A stretch of DNA of 32,040 nt from positions 1 through 32,040 of the forward strand of contig JAJYLH010000061.1 in assembly GCA_021787845.1 (NCBI GenBank), given 5' to 3'. Below the pieces are notes generated by a model. It searched no databases and was not told the DNA's origin. It saw nothing but the letters and a program-made list of their open reading frames with translations. Position numbers and translations under genes: made by a program. Origin of the DNA: Myxococcales bacterium (GTDB lineage Bacteria > Myxococcota > Myxococcia > Myxococcales > JAJYLH01). Below, one piece after another: positions 7,168 to 14,530 of the stretch; within the stretch, counting starts at the first letter, position 1, and the number at the start of each line of letters is the position of its first letter.

Positions 7168-7857
7168 ATGGCGGACCGGAAATCCGGGGTGCCGCGCGGT
7201 TCTGGTAGAGCAACGCCGAGCCAGAACACGGTCAGCACGTCGCAAGTCGAGCCTGCTTCCCCACAGCTTTCTCCAGATGCGCCGGTGTCGGCGCCTGCGG
7301 TGGCGTCCAGCCCGGCTGGTGCACCTCCTGCGGAGGCGTACGCCGCCGCGTTCCGTCTCGCGGCGGAAGTCGCGACGGTCATCGGCCGCGTTGAGCCCGC
7401 GCTCGCCGTGTTCCTGGACAGGCTTCGAGCTGCCGTTCCAGTCAGTTTGTTGCCCACGCTTCCGGTCCCGCTCAACAGGACCGCTGCACCTGGCACGTCC
7501 GTCGGTCCCGTCTTCGCGGCCGACGGGTACCGCTTCGACCCGCTCGCCAAGACCGCGTTCGACACCATCACCACGACGTACGTCGAGCTCCCGTCCAGCG
7601 CGTGGACGCTGGTCGTCCTCCTTTTCACCTCGCCCTGTCCGCTGGACGAGAACGGGTACCGCGTCGCACGTGGCATCGGCACGAAGGAGAAGACGGGCGC
7701 GCTCAAGGAAGCGGTGCGCCTTCTGCGCCGGCTCCTGCCGCGGCTGCGCATCCGCGCCCGCCGCGGCATCGGGTACGTGCTCGTGGAGCGCTGGCCGGAA
7801 CCGCCTTCGGTAAGCGGGTCCGTTACCGGTTCCTTACCGTCTTCTGCCTCGCGTTGA
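7168..7857 (+). CDS. Putative winged-helix DNA-binding protein
   Basis: This 229-residue protein starts at the ATG with GGAGGT five bases upstream; an in-frame ATG at 7132 lacks such a site. Residues 1-57 are Ser/Pro/Ala-rich and disordered, and 58-92 are helical. The C-terminal part (about 143-207) resembles the winged helix of OmpR-type regulators: WTLVVLLFTSP, a helix ALKEAVRLLRRLLP and the wing RIRARRGIGYVLVE, matching the typical RxxRGxGYxL ending. No receiver domain is present. It is the first gene of the plus-strand series running to the integrase and may regulate it. The fold call rests on the wing motif alone. Confidence 0.55.
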   Translation: MADRKSGVPRGSGRATPSQNTVSTSQVEPASPQLSPDAPVSAPAVASSPAGAPPAEAYAAAFRLAAEVATVIGRVEPALAVFLDRLRAAVPVSLLPTLPVPLNRTAAPGTSVGPVFAADGYRFDPLAKTAFDTITTTYVELPSSAWTLVVLLFTSPCPLDENGYRVARGIGTKEKTGALKEAVRLLRRLLPRLRIRARRGIGYVLVERWPEPPSVSGSVTGSLPSSASR

Positions 7858-7938
7858 AGCAGCCGCTCGTGGTTCACATCGTCGTGCGCGTCAGCTCCGG
7901 ACCTGGACCGGATGCCGCGCACGGAGAGGAGAACGGAA

Positions 7939-9207
7939 ATGGCCCGCCTCGACATCGACGCGACCGCAAAGAAGGTCGCGCTCATCGTGCCCCGCCCGCT
8001 CAAGGCGCTGGTACTGGCGAGCAGTAGCCTCGACGTTCTGCTGGGGGGCATTCGCTCCTTCCACGCGTCCATCCTCGCCATCCTGCTTCCCAAGCGGGTG
8101 ACCGTGCCGCCGTTCCTGCCCCCGGAAGACCGCGCCGCCTACGTCGGCGCCGTTCTGACGGGCGCGGAGAAGGACAGCAAGACGGCGTCGGTCACGGAGA
8201 CGTCGCCGGCGCTGGCGGAGAAATACAGCAAGCGCGCGAAAGCCGCGGCGGCCGAGTTGCCCTCCGTCATGGAGGCGAAGAAAGCGGTGCAGGAGGAGCT
8301 CGACCAGATGCGCGAGCGCCAGGACATGGCGCTTGCGAAGCACGAGAGCCCCAACAAGCTCGAGCGGGTCATCGACACCTGGCGATGGCGCATGGGCTTG
8401 GCGGGGGTCATCGAAACGGGAGTGACGCTCACCGCCGTGGCCGTCTACCACCAGCTCACGGCGTACGGCTCGCTCGCGGCGGTTCCGTTTCTCGTGTGGG
8501 TGTACATCGCCGCGTACACCGCCGGCGCGGTCTTCGGGGCCTGGGCGCTGGGCGCTGGCAACGCCGCCATCTTGTTGAAAGTCAAGACCGACCGGTTCGT
8601 TCCGCTGGCGGTCGGGCTGCTCGTCGTCAGCACCGTGATCTTCACCGGTGCCTTGGGCGCCCTGCGGCTCGTGGCCAGCCGCGTGAGCGCGACCGACACG
8701 CTCACAGCGACGACCAGCGACATCGGCGACCTCGCGCTGTTCATCATCAGCGTCGTCACGACCTTCGTATTCATCCTGGTGACGGCCGCGGGGCGGTACG
8801 AGAGCGCCACGACCCGCGGCAAGCTGCGCGAAATCGATGGCGTCCGTTCGAGCTATGCGGCCCCGATTGGCGCTCTCGAGTCCCGCCTCGCGGAGCTGGA
8901 AGGACGCTGCAAGCAGCAGGAGCGCGAGGTCGAGGACTGGAGTCGGTTGCAGGCCTCGTTCGAGACCGCGGTCCCGGAAATGCGTCGGGCGCGCGGCGAG
9001 ATCTGCGCCCGCCATGCGGCGGATGAAGCCCAGGCCGTCGCCGCCTGGGAAGCACTGTCGAAGCTCGGCGTGGTCGCGCGCGAGGCGGTCATCGACGAAC
9101 TCTACGTGCTCGTGCCCGACACCGACCCGCACGACCCTGACTACGTCGCCCCCCACAACCAGCCCGTCCCCACCAACACCGTGCCGACCGCCGCGGCGAA
9201 GCGGTGA
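7939..9207 (+). CDS. Coiled-coil inner-membrane protein of the element operon
   Basis: This is a 422-residue membrane protein of unrecognised family. Start: ATG preceded by GAGGAG. The N-terminal 150 residues are soluble, with a charged helical stretch (about 95-145). Four hydrophobic segments follow at about 153-171, 178-200, 219-242 and 262-285. The C-terminal 130 residues contain a likely coiled coil (ESRLAELEGRCKQQEREVED) and a Pro/Thr-rich tail. This topology fits a scaffold in an envelope-spanning complex. The stop overlaps a possible GTG start of the next gene, and the following genes are closely packed, so it belongs to the same transcription unit as the lipoproteins and the ATPase. 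Confidence 0.7.
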   Translation: MARLDIDATAKKVALIVPRPLKALVLASSSLDVLLGGIRSFHASILAILLPKRVTVPPFLPPEDRAAYVGAVLTGAEKDSKTASVTETSPALAEKYSKRAKAAAAELPSVMEAKKAVQEELDQMRERQDMALAKHESPNKLERVIDTWRWRMGLAGVIETGVTLTAVAVYHQLTAYGSLAAVPFLVWVYIAAYTAGAVFGAWALGAGNAAILLKVKTDRFVPLAVGLLVVSTVIFTGALGALRLVASRVSATDTLTATTSDIGDLALFIISVVTTFVFILVTAAGRYESATTRGKLREIDGVRSSYAAPIGALESRLAELEGRCKQQEREVEDWSRLQASFETAVPEMRRARGEICARHAADEAQAVAAWEALSKLGVVAREAVIDELYVLVPDTDPHDPDYVAPHNQPVPTNTVPTAAAKR

Positions 9208-9221
9208 AGACCGAGGTGACC

Positions 9222-10040
9222 ATGCGTCCGCACCTGCACGTCCAGTCCACCACGGCGCCCGCCCGCAAGTCGTGGGCGGGCCGCCGGCTGTTCGCGCTCG
9301 TCCTGCAGGCACTCTCCCTGCTCGTACCCGTCGCCGCCTGCACAGTGAGCCCGCCGACGCCGGTGTCGGTGGTCGTCGTCTGCGACGCGACCGGCACGAA
9401 CCCGTCGGCGGTCTGCACCAAGTCGCTGCTGCATCGCGCCGGGCGCGAGTGGGCGAGCGTCTCCTTCGACGCCCCCGGCAGCCGGCTGTCCGTCATCGAG
9501 CCGGGGGCCGACTTCGGCTCGGCCGAGGTCTACGGCCCGCTCGTGGTCACGAGCCATCCGAAAGGGAGCGGCCCGCTGGTGCAGCGCCAGACTTGGGAGC
9601 GCACGGTCGAGAAGTTCATCGACACCATCCCGGTCACCCCCGACGACGCCGGAAACCGCACCGACGTGCGCTCGGACCTCTTCGGCGCCTTCACGGTCGC
9701 CGTCGCTCTCGCATCGGAGGCGCCGAAGGGAGGCAAGGCGGTGCTCATGGTCGCGAGCGACGGGCTGGCCATCAACCAGAACGTGTCGGCCGATTTCGAG
9801 TGGCAGATCCCCTCCGAGAGCGACCTCGGGCCGGTCCTGAAGCGCGCCGGTCTCGCACCGTCCCTACGGGAGTTCGCGTCCATCACCTTCTGCGGCTTCG
9901 GCTCGACCAAGCTCACGCCGGAGCTGTTCGAGGCCCGCGCCGCTTTCTGGCGGGCGTACGCGCGTGCGGGAAGCGGACCGGAGCCCGCCTTTCTTTCGAC
10001 GTGCGCCGGCACGGTACCTCTTCTTTCGAGCACCCCGTGA
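9222..10040 (+). CDS. vWA-like lipoprotein 1
   Basis: This 272-residue lipoprotein precursor has an Arg-rich n-region, a hydrophobic stretch and the lipobox VAAC with the lipidated Cys at about 40. The mature part begins with a strand and Asp motif, VSVVVVCDATGTN, like the first strand and metal site of von Willebrand A domains. It later has TDVRSDLFGAFTVAVALA and the strand VLMVASDGL, like vWA strands that carry a second Asp. The chain ends SITFCGF...PAFLSTCAG. The next gene encodes a related protein with the same landmarks. I chose the ATG with GAGGTG three bases upstream; a GTG at 9204 overlapping the previous stop is possible. Likely site: periplasm or outer membrane, as part of the operon's envelope complex. 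The vWA call is fold-level inference. Confidence 0.65.
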   Translation: MRPHLHVQSTTAPARKSWAGRRLFALVLQALSLLVPVAACTVSPPTPVSVVVVCDATGTNPSAVCTKSLLHRAGREWASVSFDAPGSRLSVIEPGADFGSAEVYGPLVVTSHPKGSGPLVQRQTWERTVEKFIDTIPVTPDDAGNRTDVRSDLFGAFTVAVALASEAPKGGKAVLMVASDGLAINQNVSADFEWQIPSESDLGPVLKRAGLAPSLREFASITFCGFGSTKLTPELFEARAAFWRAYARAGSGPEPAFLSTCAGTVPLLSSTP

Positions 10041-10072
10041 GCGCTCCTGCCGCCCGTCACGGAGAAACGACT

Positions 10073-10996
10073 GTGACCACGCCCAACCACCAGGCCACCA
10101 GCGCCGAGGGCAGGATGACCAAGCACCCGCCGACCCGCGGCAGACCATCCACCCCGGCACGTCACGCCGCCATCCGGTGCCGCCTCCGGCTCGCCGGAGT
10201 CGCCGGTGCTCTCTTGCTCATCGCCTGCTCGTCGAAACGCGCCGTCTTCGTCGTCTGCGACGTCTCGGGCGCCACCCGCGCCTGCACGCCCTCCGTCGTC
10301 GGCAACATCTTCGACCACTTCCTCAACACGCCGTCGGTCCGTACGGGCTCCGTCTTCGCGGTCGTCGAGCCCTACGCCGACGGCGGACCGGCGCACGCGG
10401 ATTTGCCGGTCATCCTCCCCAGCTTTCGGACACCGCTTGATCCCGACGTGTACGAGGCGTGGAGGCGCCTGAGCCGCGAGCAGGTCGTCGGGAACATCAA
10501 GACCAAGGTGCATCGCAAGGGGCTTGACGACCTTGTTCCGGCCCTGGTCATGGCCTCCCACCTGAAGAAGGCGCTCGCTTTGCACGAGGACGGCGCGCTC
10601 ATCGTCGCCGCCGACGGGTTCGGGTTCGGCAGCGCCGTTCCCGCCAGCGCGATGCCTTCCGGGGTCGAGATCATCGAAGGTGCGCGGGCGCGCAAGCAGG
10701 TCCCCGACCTGTCGGTCTTCTCCCGCGTCACGTTCTGCGGGTTCGATCGCACGTCGATTTCCACCGACCTCGCCGACCGGCGCATGTTGGCCTGGTACTG
10801 CGTGGTGCAGTTCTGGGGCGGACCTGCTCCGCGCTTTCTCGCGTCCTGCGATGCGCTTGCGGACGACAACGGCGGCCACGATTCCCCGCACCCCGGCGTC
10901 GTCCTCGCGTCCGCCGCGCGCCTGCGCGTCGACCGGATGCAGATCCAATTCGAAGAGGGAGCGAGTCGTGCCCAACGCGCGAGGAGGGGCCGATGA
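10073..10996 (+). CDS. vWA-like lipoprotein 2 (paralogue of the preceding gene)
   Basis: This 307-residue lipoprotein precursor starts at GTG with GGAG eight bases upstream; ATG at 10115 is the alternative. The hydrophobic h-region ends in the lipobox LIAC with Cys at about 52. The mature part opens with VFVVCDVSGATR, close to the DxSxS metal site of vWA domains. It then has LVPALVMASHLKKALA and ALIVAADGFGFG and ends VTFCGFDRTS...PRFLASCDA. The same order of motifs in the previous gene shows that the two arose by tandem duplication and have since diverged strongly. The stop overlaps the next start (ATGA). The pair may form a heterodimer in the envelope. Confidence 0.65.
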   Translation: MTTPNHQATSAEGRMTKHPPTRGRPSTPARHAAIRCRLRLAGVAGALLLIACSSKRAVFVVCDVSGATRACTPSVVGNIFDHFLNTPSVRTGSVFAVVEPYADGGPAHADLPVILPSFRTPLDPDVYEAWRRLSREQVVGNIKTKVHRKGLDDLVPALVMASHLKKALALHEDGALIVAADGFGFGSAVPASAMPSGVEIIEGARARKQVPDLSVFSRVTFCGFDRTSISTDLADRRMLAWYCVVQFWGGPAPRFLASCDALADDNGGHDSPHPGVVLASAARLRVDRMQIQFEEGASRAQRARRGR

Positions 10997-11355
10997 ACAT
11001 CCTGGGATCGCTCGTGTTCCTGGCCTCGTGCGTCATCGCCTTCGGCGTGATGCTTGGACGTGAAAAGCCCGATGCCGGGATGCGCCGGATCGTCGCGGTC
11101 TTCGTCTTGGCCATCTTCGCCCCAATCACGTTGCGCTTCTTGCTCACACAAGTCCGGTGTTTCACCGCCTCCCTTCCATCGCTGCACCCGCTCGACGCTG
11201 ATGCCCGCTTCCTTTTCTACGCGCTCCTCTCGCTTTTCGCCCTCATCGTGCTCGTCGCCGGCTACGTGGCCTTCGTCAACCGCCACCGGCGTCTCAAGGC
11301 GTGGCGCGGGCAGCAGAAAACGGCCCGCAAGGTCCGGGTGGACCATGACGATTGA
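10993..11355 (+). CDS. Small three-helix membrane protein
   Basis: This 120-residue protein has hydrophobic segments at about 4-21, 33-51 and 74-95 and a basic cytoplasmic tail (NRHRRLKAWRGQQKTARK). No family was recognised. It overlaps the lipoprotein gene by 4 bases and the ATPase gene by 11, which argues for tight co-expression. Its size and position beside a DNA-translocase-type ATPase suggest a membrane anchor or channel component for that enzyme; this is inference from context. Confidence 0.7.
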   Translation: MNILGSLVFLASCVIAFGVMLGREKPDAGMRRIVAVFVLAIFAPITLRFLLTQVRCFTASLPSLHPLDADARFLFYALLSLFALIVLVAGYVAFVNRHRRLKAWRGQQKTARKVRVDHDD

Positions 11356-12850
11356 CGCGACCGGCTGGAGCTTGTGGCGCCGCGGCTCTCCACTGGCGCT
11401 GCCGCCTCCCGTGTCGGAGGGGTCGGTCATCGGCGTTGCGAACTCGGGCGAGCCGGTGGCGTGGCCCGTCCTGCACCCGGAGCGGGCCGGCCACCTGCTC
11501 CTGCTCGGCGGGAGCGGTACCGGGAAGACCACGATGATGGCCAGTGCCCTGGTCGATGAGATCGCCGCCGAGACCGACTGGTCGAAGGAGAAGCGCTCCG
11601 CCCACTTCGTGATCGAGCCGATGAAAGATGACCTGGGCTCGGCAATCCTGTCGGGCATCGCCGCACGCTGCCCCGAGCGCCTGTCGGACGTGATCGTGGC
11701 CGATCCGTTCAGACAACCGTTCCCGTGGAACCTCGTCCGACTGCGAACCAAGACTGAGCCCGAGATTCGAGCCTTCCAGCTCGCCAACCTCGCCGCCACG
11801 CTCTCCACGGCGAGCGGCAGCCAGGCACACCTCGGCATCGGCGCGCGCCAGGCCGACGTGATGATGCACGTCTGTCTCGGTGTCCTGACCGCCTCACATC
11901 CGGCGGCCAACCTCACCTGGTCGGTCGATGCCCTGATGGACCCGAAGGGCTTGACGTCCTTGGGCGCGGTCACGGCCTCGCCGCGCGTGCGCCAGTTCTG
12001 CGGCGGGTACCTGAGCGACGAGCTGAAGGCCTCCTGCGCTTCTCGACTCCGCCTCGCATTCGCCCTCACTCCGGCCGTCGAGCGGATGTTCGGCGCCAGT
12101 GCTTGCGTCCAGTTCGCCAAGTTGTTCGCGCCCGGCAAGATCGTGCTCCTGGCCCTCGGAAGCCCACCAGGAGGGCAGAAGGAACTCGCTGCGTTCTGGG
12201 CGAGTCTCTTCACGCGCCTCGCCGTCGATCACCTGCTGGAACGTCGAAGTCCTTGGACCGGCCACGCGGTACGCATCGTCATCGACGAAGCGCACCTGGT
12301 CGCGGGCGTGCTGGCCGACACGGCCGAGATGCTCTTGACCACCGGGCGTTCTCGCGGCATCGCGCTCGTGCTCGCCACGCAGACGCCGGTGCTGTTCAAC
12401 GAGGCGTCCACCAGCCTTCTGCGGGTGCTGCTCACGAACGCCCCGATGAAGACCACGGGCCGCCTGGCGGCCGCAGATGCCGAAGCATTCGTGAAGGAAC
12501 GGGCGCCCGCGCGTGGCGTCGAAGAGACCCTCACCGCCACCCGCTCGCGGGCCTTCGCCCGGCTCGTCAATCTCGAAGACCGCGAGTTCGTCGCGATCGA
12601 AGCGGGCCGGACGCGGGCCTTCCGCACCAAGGACGTGGACCTCGAGGGCTGGGCCAAGGCCGCCGAAGTCCACGCGGACGCCATCGAGGCGGCGCGCCAT
12701 CGTGCAGCCCTGCCGGAAGGGAGCCCTGCTCCGGTGCCGCTCTCGGTCGCCTCGCCGCCGCCTGAGCGTCGCGGACGCCGGCGGGAAGCGGTGAGCGCGT
12801 CGCCCTCCGTTTCCAACGCGCCGACTCGCGCGCGCTCACGGTGGGGCTGA
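11345..12850 (+). CDS. HerA/TraG-like ATPase (DNA translocase or coupling protein type)
   Basis: This 501-residue P-loop ATPase has Walker A GGSGTGKT (55-62), then FVIEPMKDDL and VIVADPFRQPFPWNLV. The latter correspond to the DPKGD and DP...NPL segments of TraG/VirD4 and HerA/DUF87 proteins. Walker B is IVIDEAH (311-317), followed by LVLATQTP (342-349), the usual sensor. The C-terminal 60 residues are Pro/Arg-rich and disordered. There is no membrane segment of its own, unlike VirD4, so the adjacent small membrane proteins may anchor it. Known relatives pump DNA during conjugation or repair. In this element a transfer role is most likely, but an antiviral translocase cannot be excluded. The start overlaps the previous gene. 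Confidence 0.8.
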   Translation: MTIDATGWSLWRRGSPLALPPPVSEGSVIGVANSGEPVAWPVLHPERAGHLLLLGGSGTGKTTMMASALVDEIAAETDWSKEKRSAHFVIEPMKDDLGSAILSGIAARCPERLSDVIVADPFRQPFPWNLVRLRTKTEPEIRAFQLANLAATLSTASGSQAHLGIGARQADVMMHVCLGVLTASHPAANLTWSVDALMDPKGLTSLGAVTASPRVRQFCGGYLSDELKASCASRLRLAFALTPAVERMFGASACVQFAKLFAPGKIVLLALGSPPGGQKELAAFWASLFTRLAVDHLLERRSPWTGHAVRIVIDEAHLVAGVLADTAEMLLTTGRSRGIALVLATQTPVLFNEASTSLLRVLLTNAPMKTTGRLAAADAEAFVKERAPARGVEETLTATRSRAFARLVNLEDREFVAIEAGRTRAFRTKDVDLEGWAKAAEVHADAIEAARHRAALPEGSPAPVPLSVASPPPERRGRRREAVSASPSVSNAPTRARSRWG

Positions 12851-12852
12851 CC

Positions 12853-13215
12853 ATGCGATTCCTTTCCACACTCTTGAAGTTCGCCCTCGGGATGGTGCGC
12901 CTGGCCTTCAAGGTCTGCGTGCTCTTGGTCGAGGGCGCCTTCTGGACGCGCCTCGTCGCCCGCGGGGCCAAGGACGTCCTGGTCGATGCCACCCGAGGGC
13001 TGCCGGCCTTAACCGGCGCGCCGCTCGAATGCCCCGAGGGCCACCTCTTCGATCCCGAAGGAGCCGTGTACCGCTGCGAGGCGTGCGGCTGGACGTACCG
13101 GGGCTCACCGTGGACGTGCCCGAACCCCGAGTGCTCGGCCTCGACCAGCCCGTACACGAATTGCCCTATCTGCGGCTTGAGCGTCCGCAACCCGGCAAGA
13201 TGGGGGCGGCCATGA
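12853..13215 (+). CDS. Membrane-anchored zinc-ribbon protein
   Basis: In this 120-residue protein the N-terminus (about 1-30) is an amphipathic or membrane helix. The C-terminal 60 residues hold three Cys clusters (CPEGH, YRCEACGW, then WTCPNPEC and NCPICG), enough for two zinc ribbons of the rubredoxin-like type. It lies between the ATPase gene, 2 bases downstream of it, and the replication-relaxation-like gene, overlapped by 4 bases. A GTG at 12841 overlapping the ATPase stop is another possible start. Zinc ribbons in this setting often bind DNA or partner proteins, so it may dock the ATPase or DNA at the membrane; function unproven. Confidence 0.65.
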   Translation: MRFLSTLLKFALGMVRLAFKVCVLLVEGAFWTRLVARGAKDVLVDATRGLPALTGAPLECPEGHLFDPEGAVYRCEACGWTYRGSPWTCPNPECSASTSPYTNCPICGLSVRNPARWGRP

Positions 13216-14090
13216 GCGGACGTGCGAGGAAGGTCCCCCGTACCCGCCGCGCGCGTGGTCGAACGGTCGAAGTGGGCGAGCGTGACTACGACCTCCTGGA
13301 GCTCTCCGGCCTCTCCAGCTACCTCACGGCCGACCACCTCGCCCGCTCGGGACTCTTCCCGAATCCCGACCGCGCCCGGCGGCGCGCACGCGCGCTCTTC
13401 GACGCGGAACTCCTGAACGTCACCCTGGTTGGCTCCGCGAGAGCGAGCCTGTACTCACTCTCGCGGAAGGGACTCGCCCTCCTTGCGCGTGAGCGGCCCG
13501 GGGTCGCTGCCTCCCTGCACCTGCCCGGTCCGGTGCGTCTCTCCGCCGTGCCCCACCGGCTGGCCATCGTGGACGCGCGGCTCTTTTGCTCCGCGTTGGG
13601 GCAGCTCCGCGGCTCGCCCCTCGCGCGGTACGCGTCCGGTGGTGGCGAGTGGGCGCGGTCGCTGGGGCTGCCTGACCTCGGGGTTGCCCCCGACGCCCTG
13701 GCGGAGTTCACGACCCCCGACGGACCGGTCGTGATCGCCATCGAGGTGGACTGCGGCACCGAGTCGCTGCCGGTCATCAAGGCCAAGATGACCCGGGTGG
13801 CACCCGCCGCGACCGACGGTCGGCTCGACGCCTTGTGGTACGTCGCGGACGCCGGGCCGGCGCGCGCCGCGGGCATCGAGCGGGTCGTCGCCGACGCCGG
13901 GCTCGACTTGTGGGCGCGGGTGCTGCCGCTCGCCTTCGTCAACGAGCGCCCGGTGCGCGACCTGCCCGAGCGCGCGGGCGGGGGCGGTTCTGGCCGAAGG
14001 CCAGAAAACGCTTCCCCAACCCGTGCACAGAATGGCCTGGAATCAAGTGAATCCGTGATCGAGACCCGCCCGCGATGGGGGCAGCGATAG
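13212..14090 (+). CDS. Replication-relaxation-like protein (Replic_Relax type)
   Basis: This 292-residue protein has a basic tail, then a winged-helix region at about 24-92 (DYDLLELSGLSSYLTADHL, RARRRARALFDAELLNV, LYSLSRKGLALL). It has a PHRLAIVDARL segment and then VVIAIEVDCGTESLPVIKAK, the conserved EvDxGTE...K block of replication-relaxation proteins. Members are found on conjugative and mobilizable elements next to TraG-like ATPases and act at the origin of transfer or replication. The E..D..K pattern also resembles a degenerate nuclease core. The last 40 residues are disordered. It overlaps the zinc-ribbon gene (ATGA). Family assignment by motif only. Confidence 0.6.
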   Translation: MSGRARKVPRTRRARGRTVEVGERDYDLLELSGLSSYLTADHLARSGLFPNPDRARRRARALFDAELLNVTLVGSARASLYSLSRKGLALLARERPGVAASLHLPGPVRLSAVPHRLAIVDARLFCSALGQLRGSPLARYASGGGEWARSLGLPDLGVAPDALAEFTTPDGPVVIAIEVDCGTESLPVIKAKMTRVAPAATDGRLDALWYVADAGPARAAGIERVVADAGLDLWARVLPLAFVNERPVRDLPERAGGGGSGRRPENASPTRAQNGLESSESVIETRPRWGQR

Positions 14091-14141
14091 GCGGGGGCGA
14101 TAGGTGAGGGATGGAAGGGCTCACGCGAAGTGGTGAGACGC

Positions 14142-14176
14142 TGGTGGTCGACCAGGCTGACCAACCTGACCACCAA
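14142..14176. repeat. Iteron-like tandem repeats before the HTH gene
   Basis: GACCAGGCT, GACCAACCT and GACCACCAA lie head to tail at 14150-14176 with a 9-base period, preceded by TGGTGGTC, the inverted form of the last unit. This could be a binding site for the HTH/excisionase-like protein encoded just downstream, or part of a transfer or replication origin. Confidence 0.45.
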
Positions 14177-14218
14177 GGCGATGGCGTAGGCGCCGGGAGC
14201 GAGAAGAAGGAGAGCGCG

Positions 14219-14440
14219 ATGATCGAGCCGACGAACGAGGACGGTCTGTGGACCGCCGACCAGGTGGCGGCGTACCTGCACGCCTCCAGGTCGTGGGTCT
14301 ACCAGCGAGCCGCCAGCGGAGAACTGCCCTGCGTCAAGATTATCGGGCTCTTGCGCTTCGAGCCGGAAACGATTCGGGCGTTCGCCCGCGGCGAGCGCGT
14401 CGCCGGCACGCAGCGGGCGGTGGCGGGGCCGCCGCGGTGA
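14219..14440 (+). CDS. Helix-turn-helix protein, excisionase-like
   Basis: This 73-residue protein matches the MerR-like HTH_17/excisionase pattern: LWTADQVAAYLHASRSWVYQ, then a short wing VKIIGLLRFEPETIRAF. Start chosen because AAGGAG lies six bases upstream. Proteins of this size beside an integrase usually act as recombination directionality factors (Xis) or as regulators of the integrase gene. It lies 90 bases before the integrase, separated by a hairpin, and 42 bases after a set of 9-bp repeats that it might bind. Confidence 0.75.
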   Translation: MIEPTNEDGLWTADQVAAYLHASRSWVYQRAASGELPCVKIIGLLRFEPETIRAFARGERVAGTQRAVAGPPR

Positions 14441-14484
14441 ACGGGCACCGGGAATCGGGCATGTCCGACCTGGTCGGTATCCTG

Positions 14485-14511
14485 AAGACGCGCGCTGTCG
14501 GCGCGCGTCTT
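14485..14511 (+). terminator. Hairpin between the HTH gene and the integrase gene
   Basis: AAGACGCGCGC (14485-14495) and GCGCGCGTCTT (14501-14511) form a perfect 11-bp stem with a 5-nt loop, without a T run after it. It may attenuate transcription into the integrase or mask its leader. Confidence 0.45.
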
Positions 14512-14530
14512 GTCGAAGGCGAGGGGCACG

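Noticed and set aside
9530-12213. Long minus-strand open frames opposite the lipoprotein and ATPase genes
   Set aside because: The plus strand has lipoboxes, Walker motifs and 4-bp gene overlaps. The antisense frames show only biased composition.
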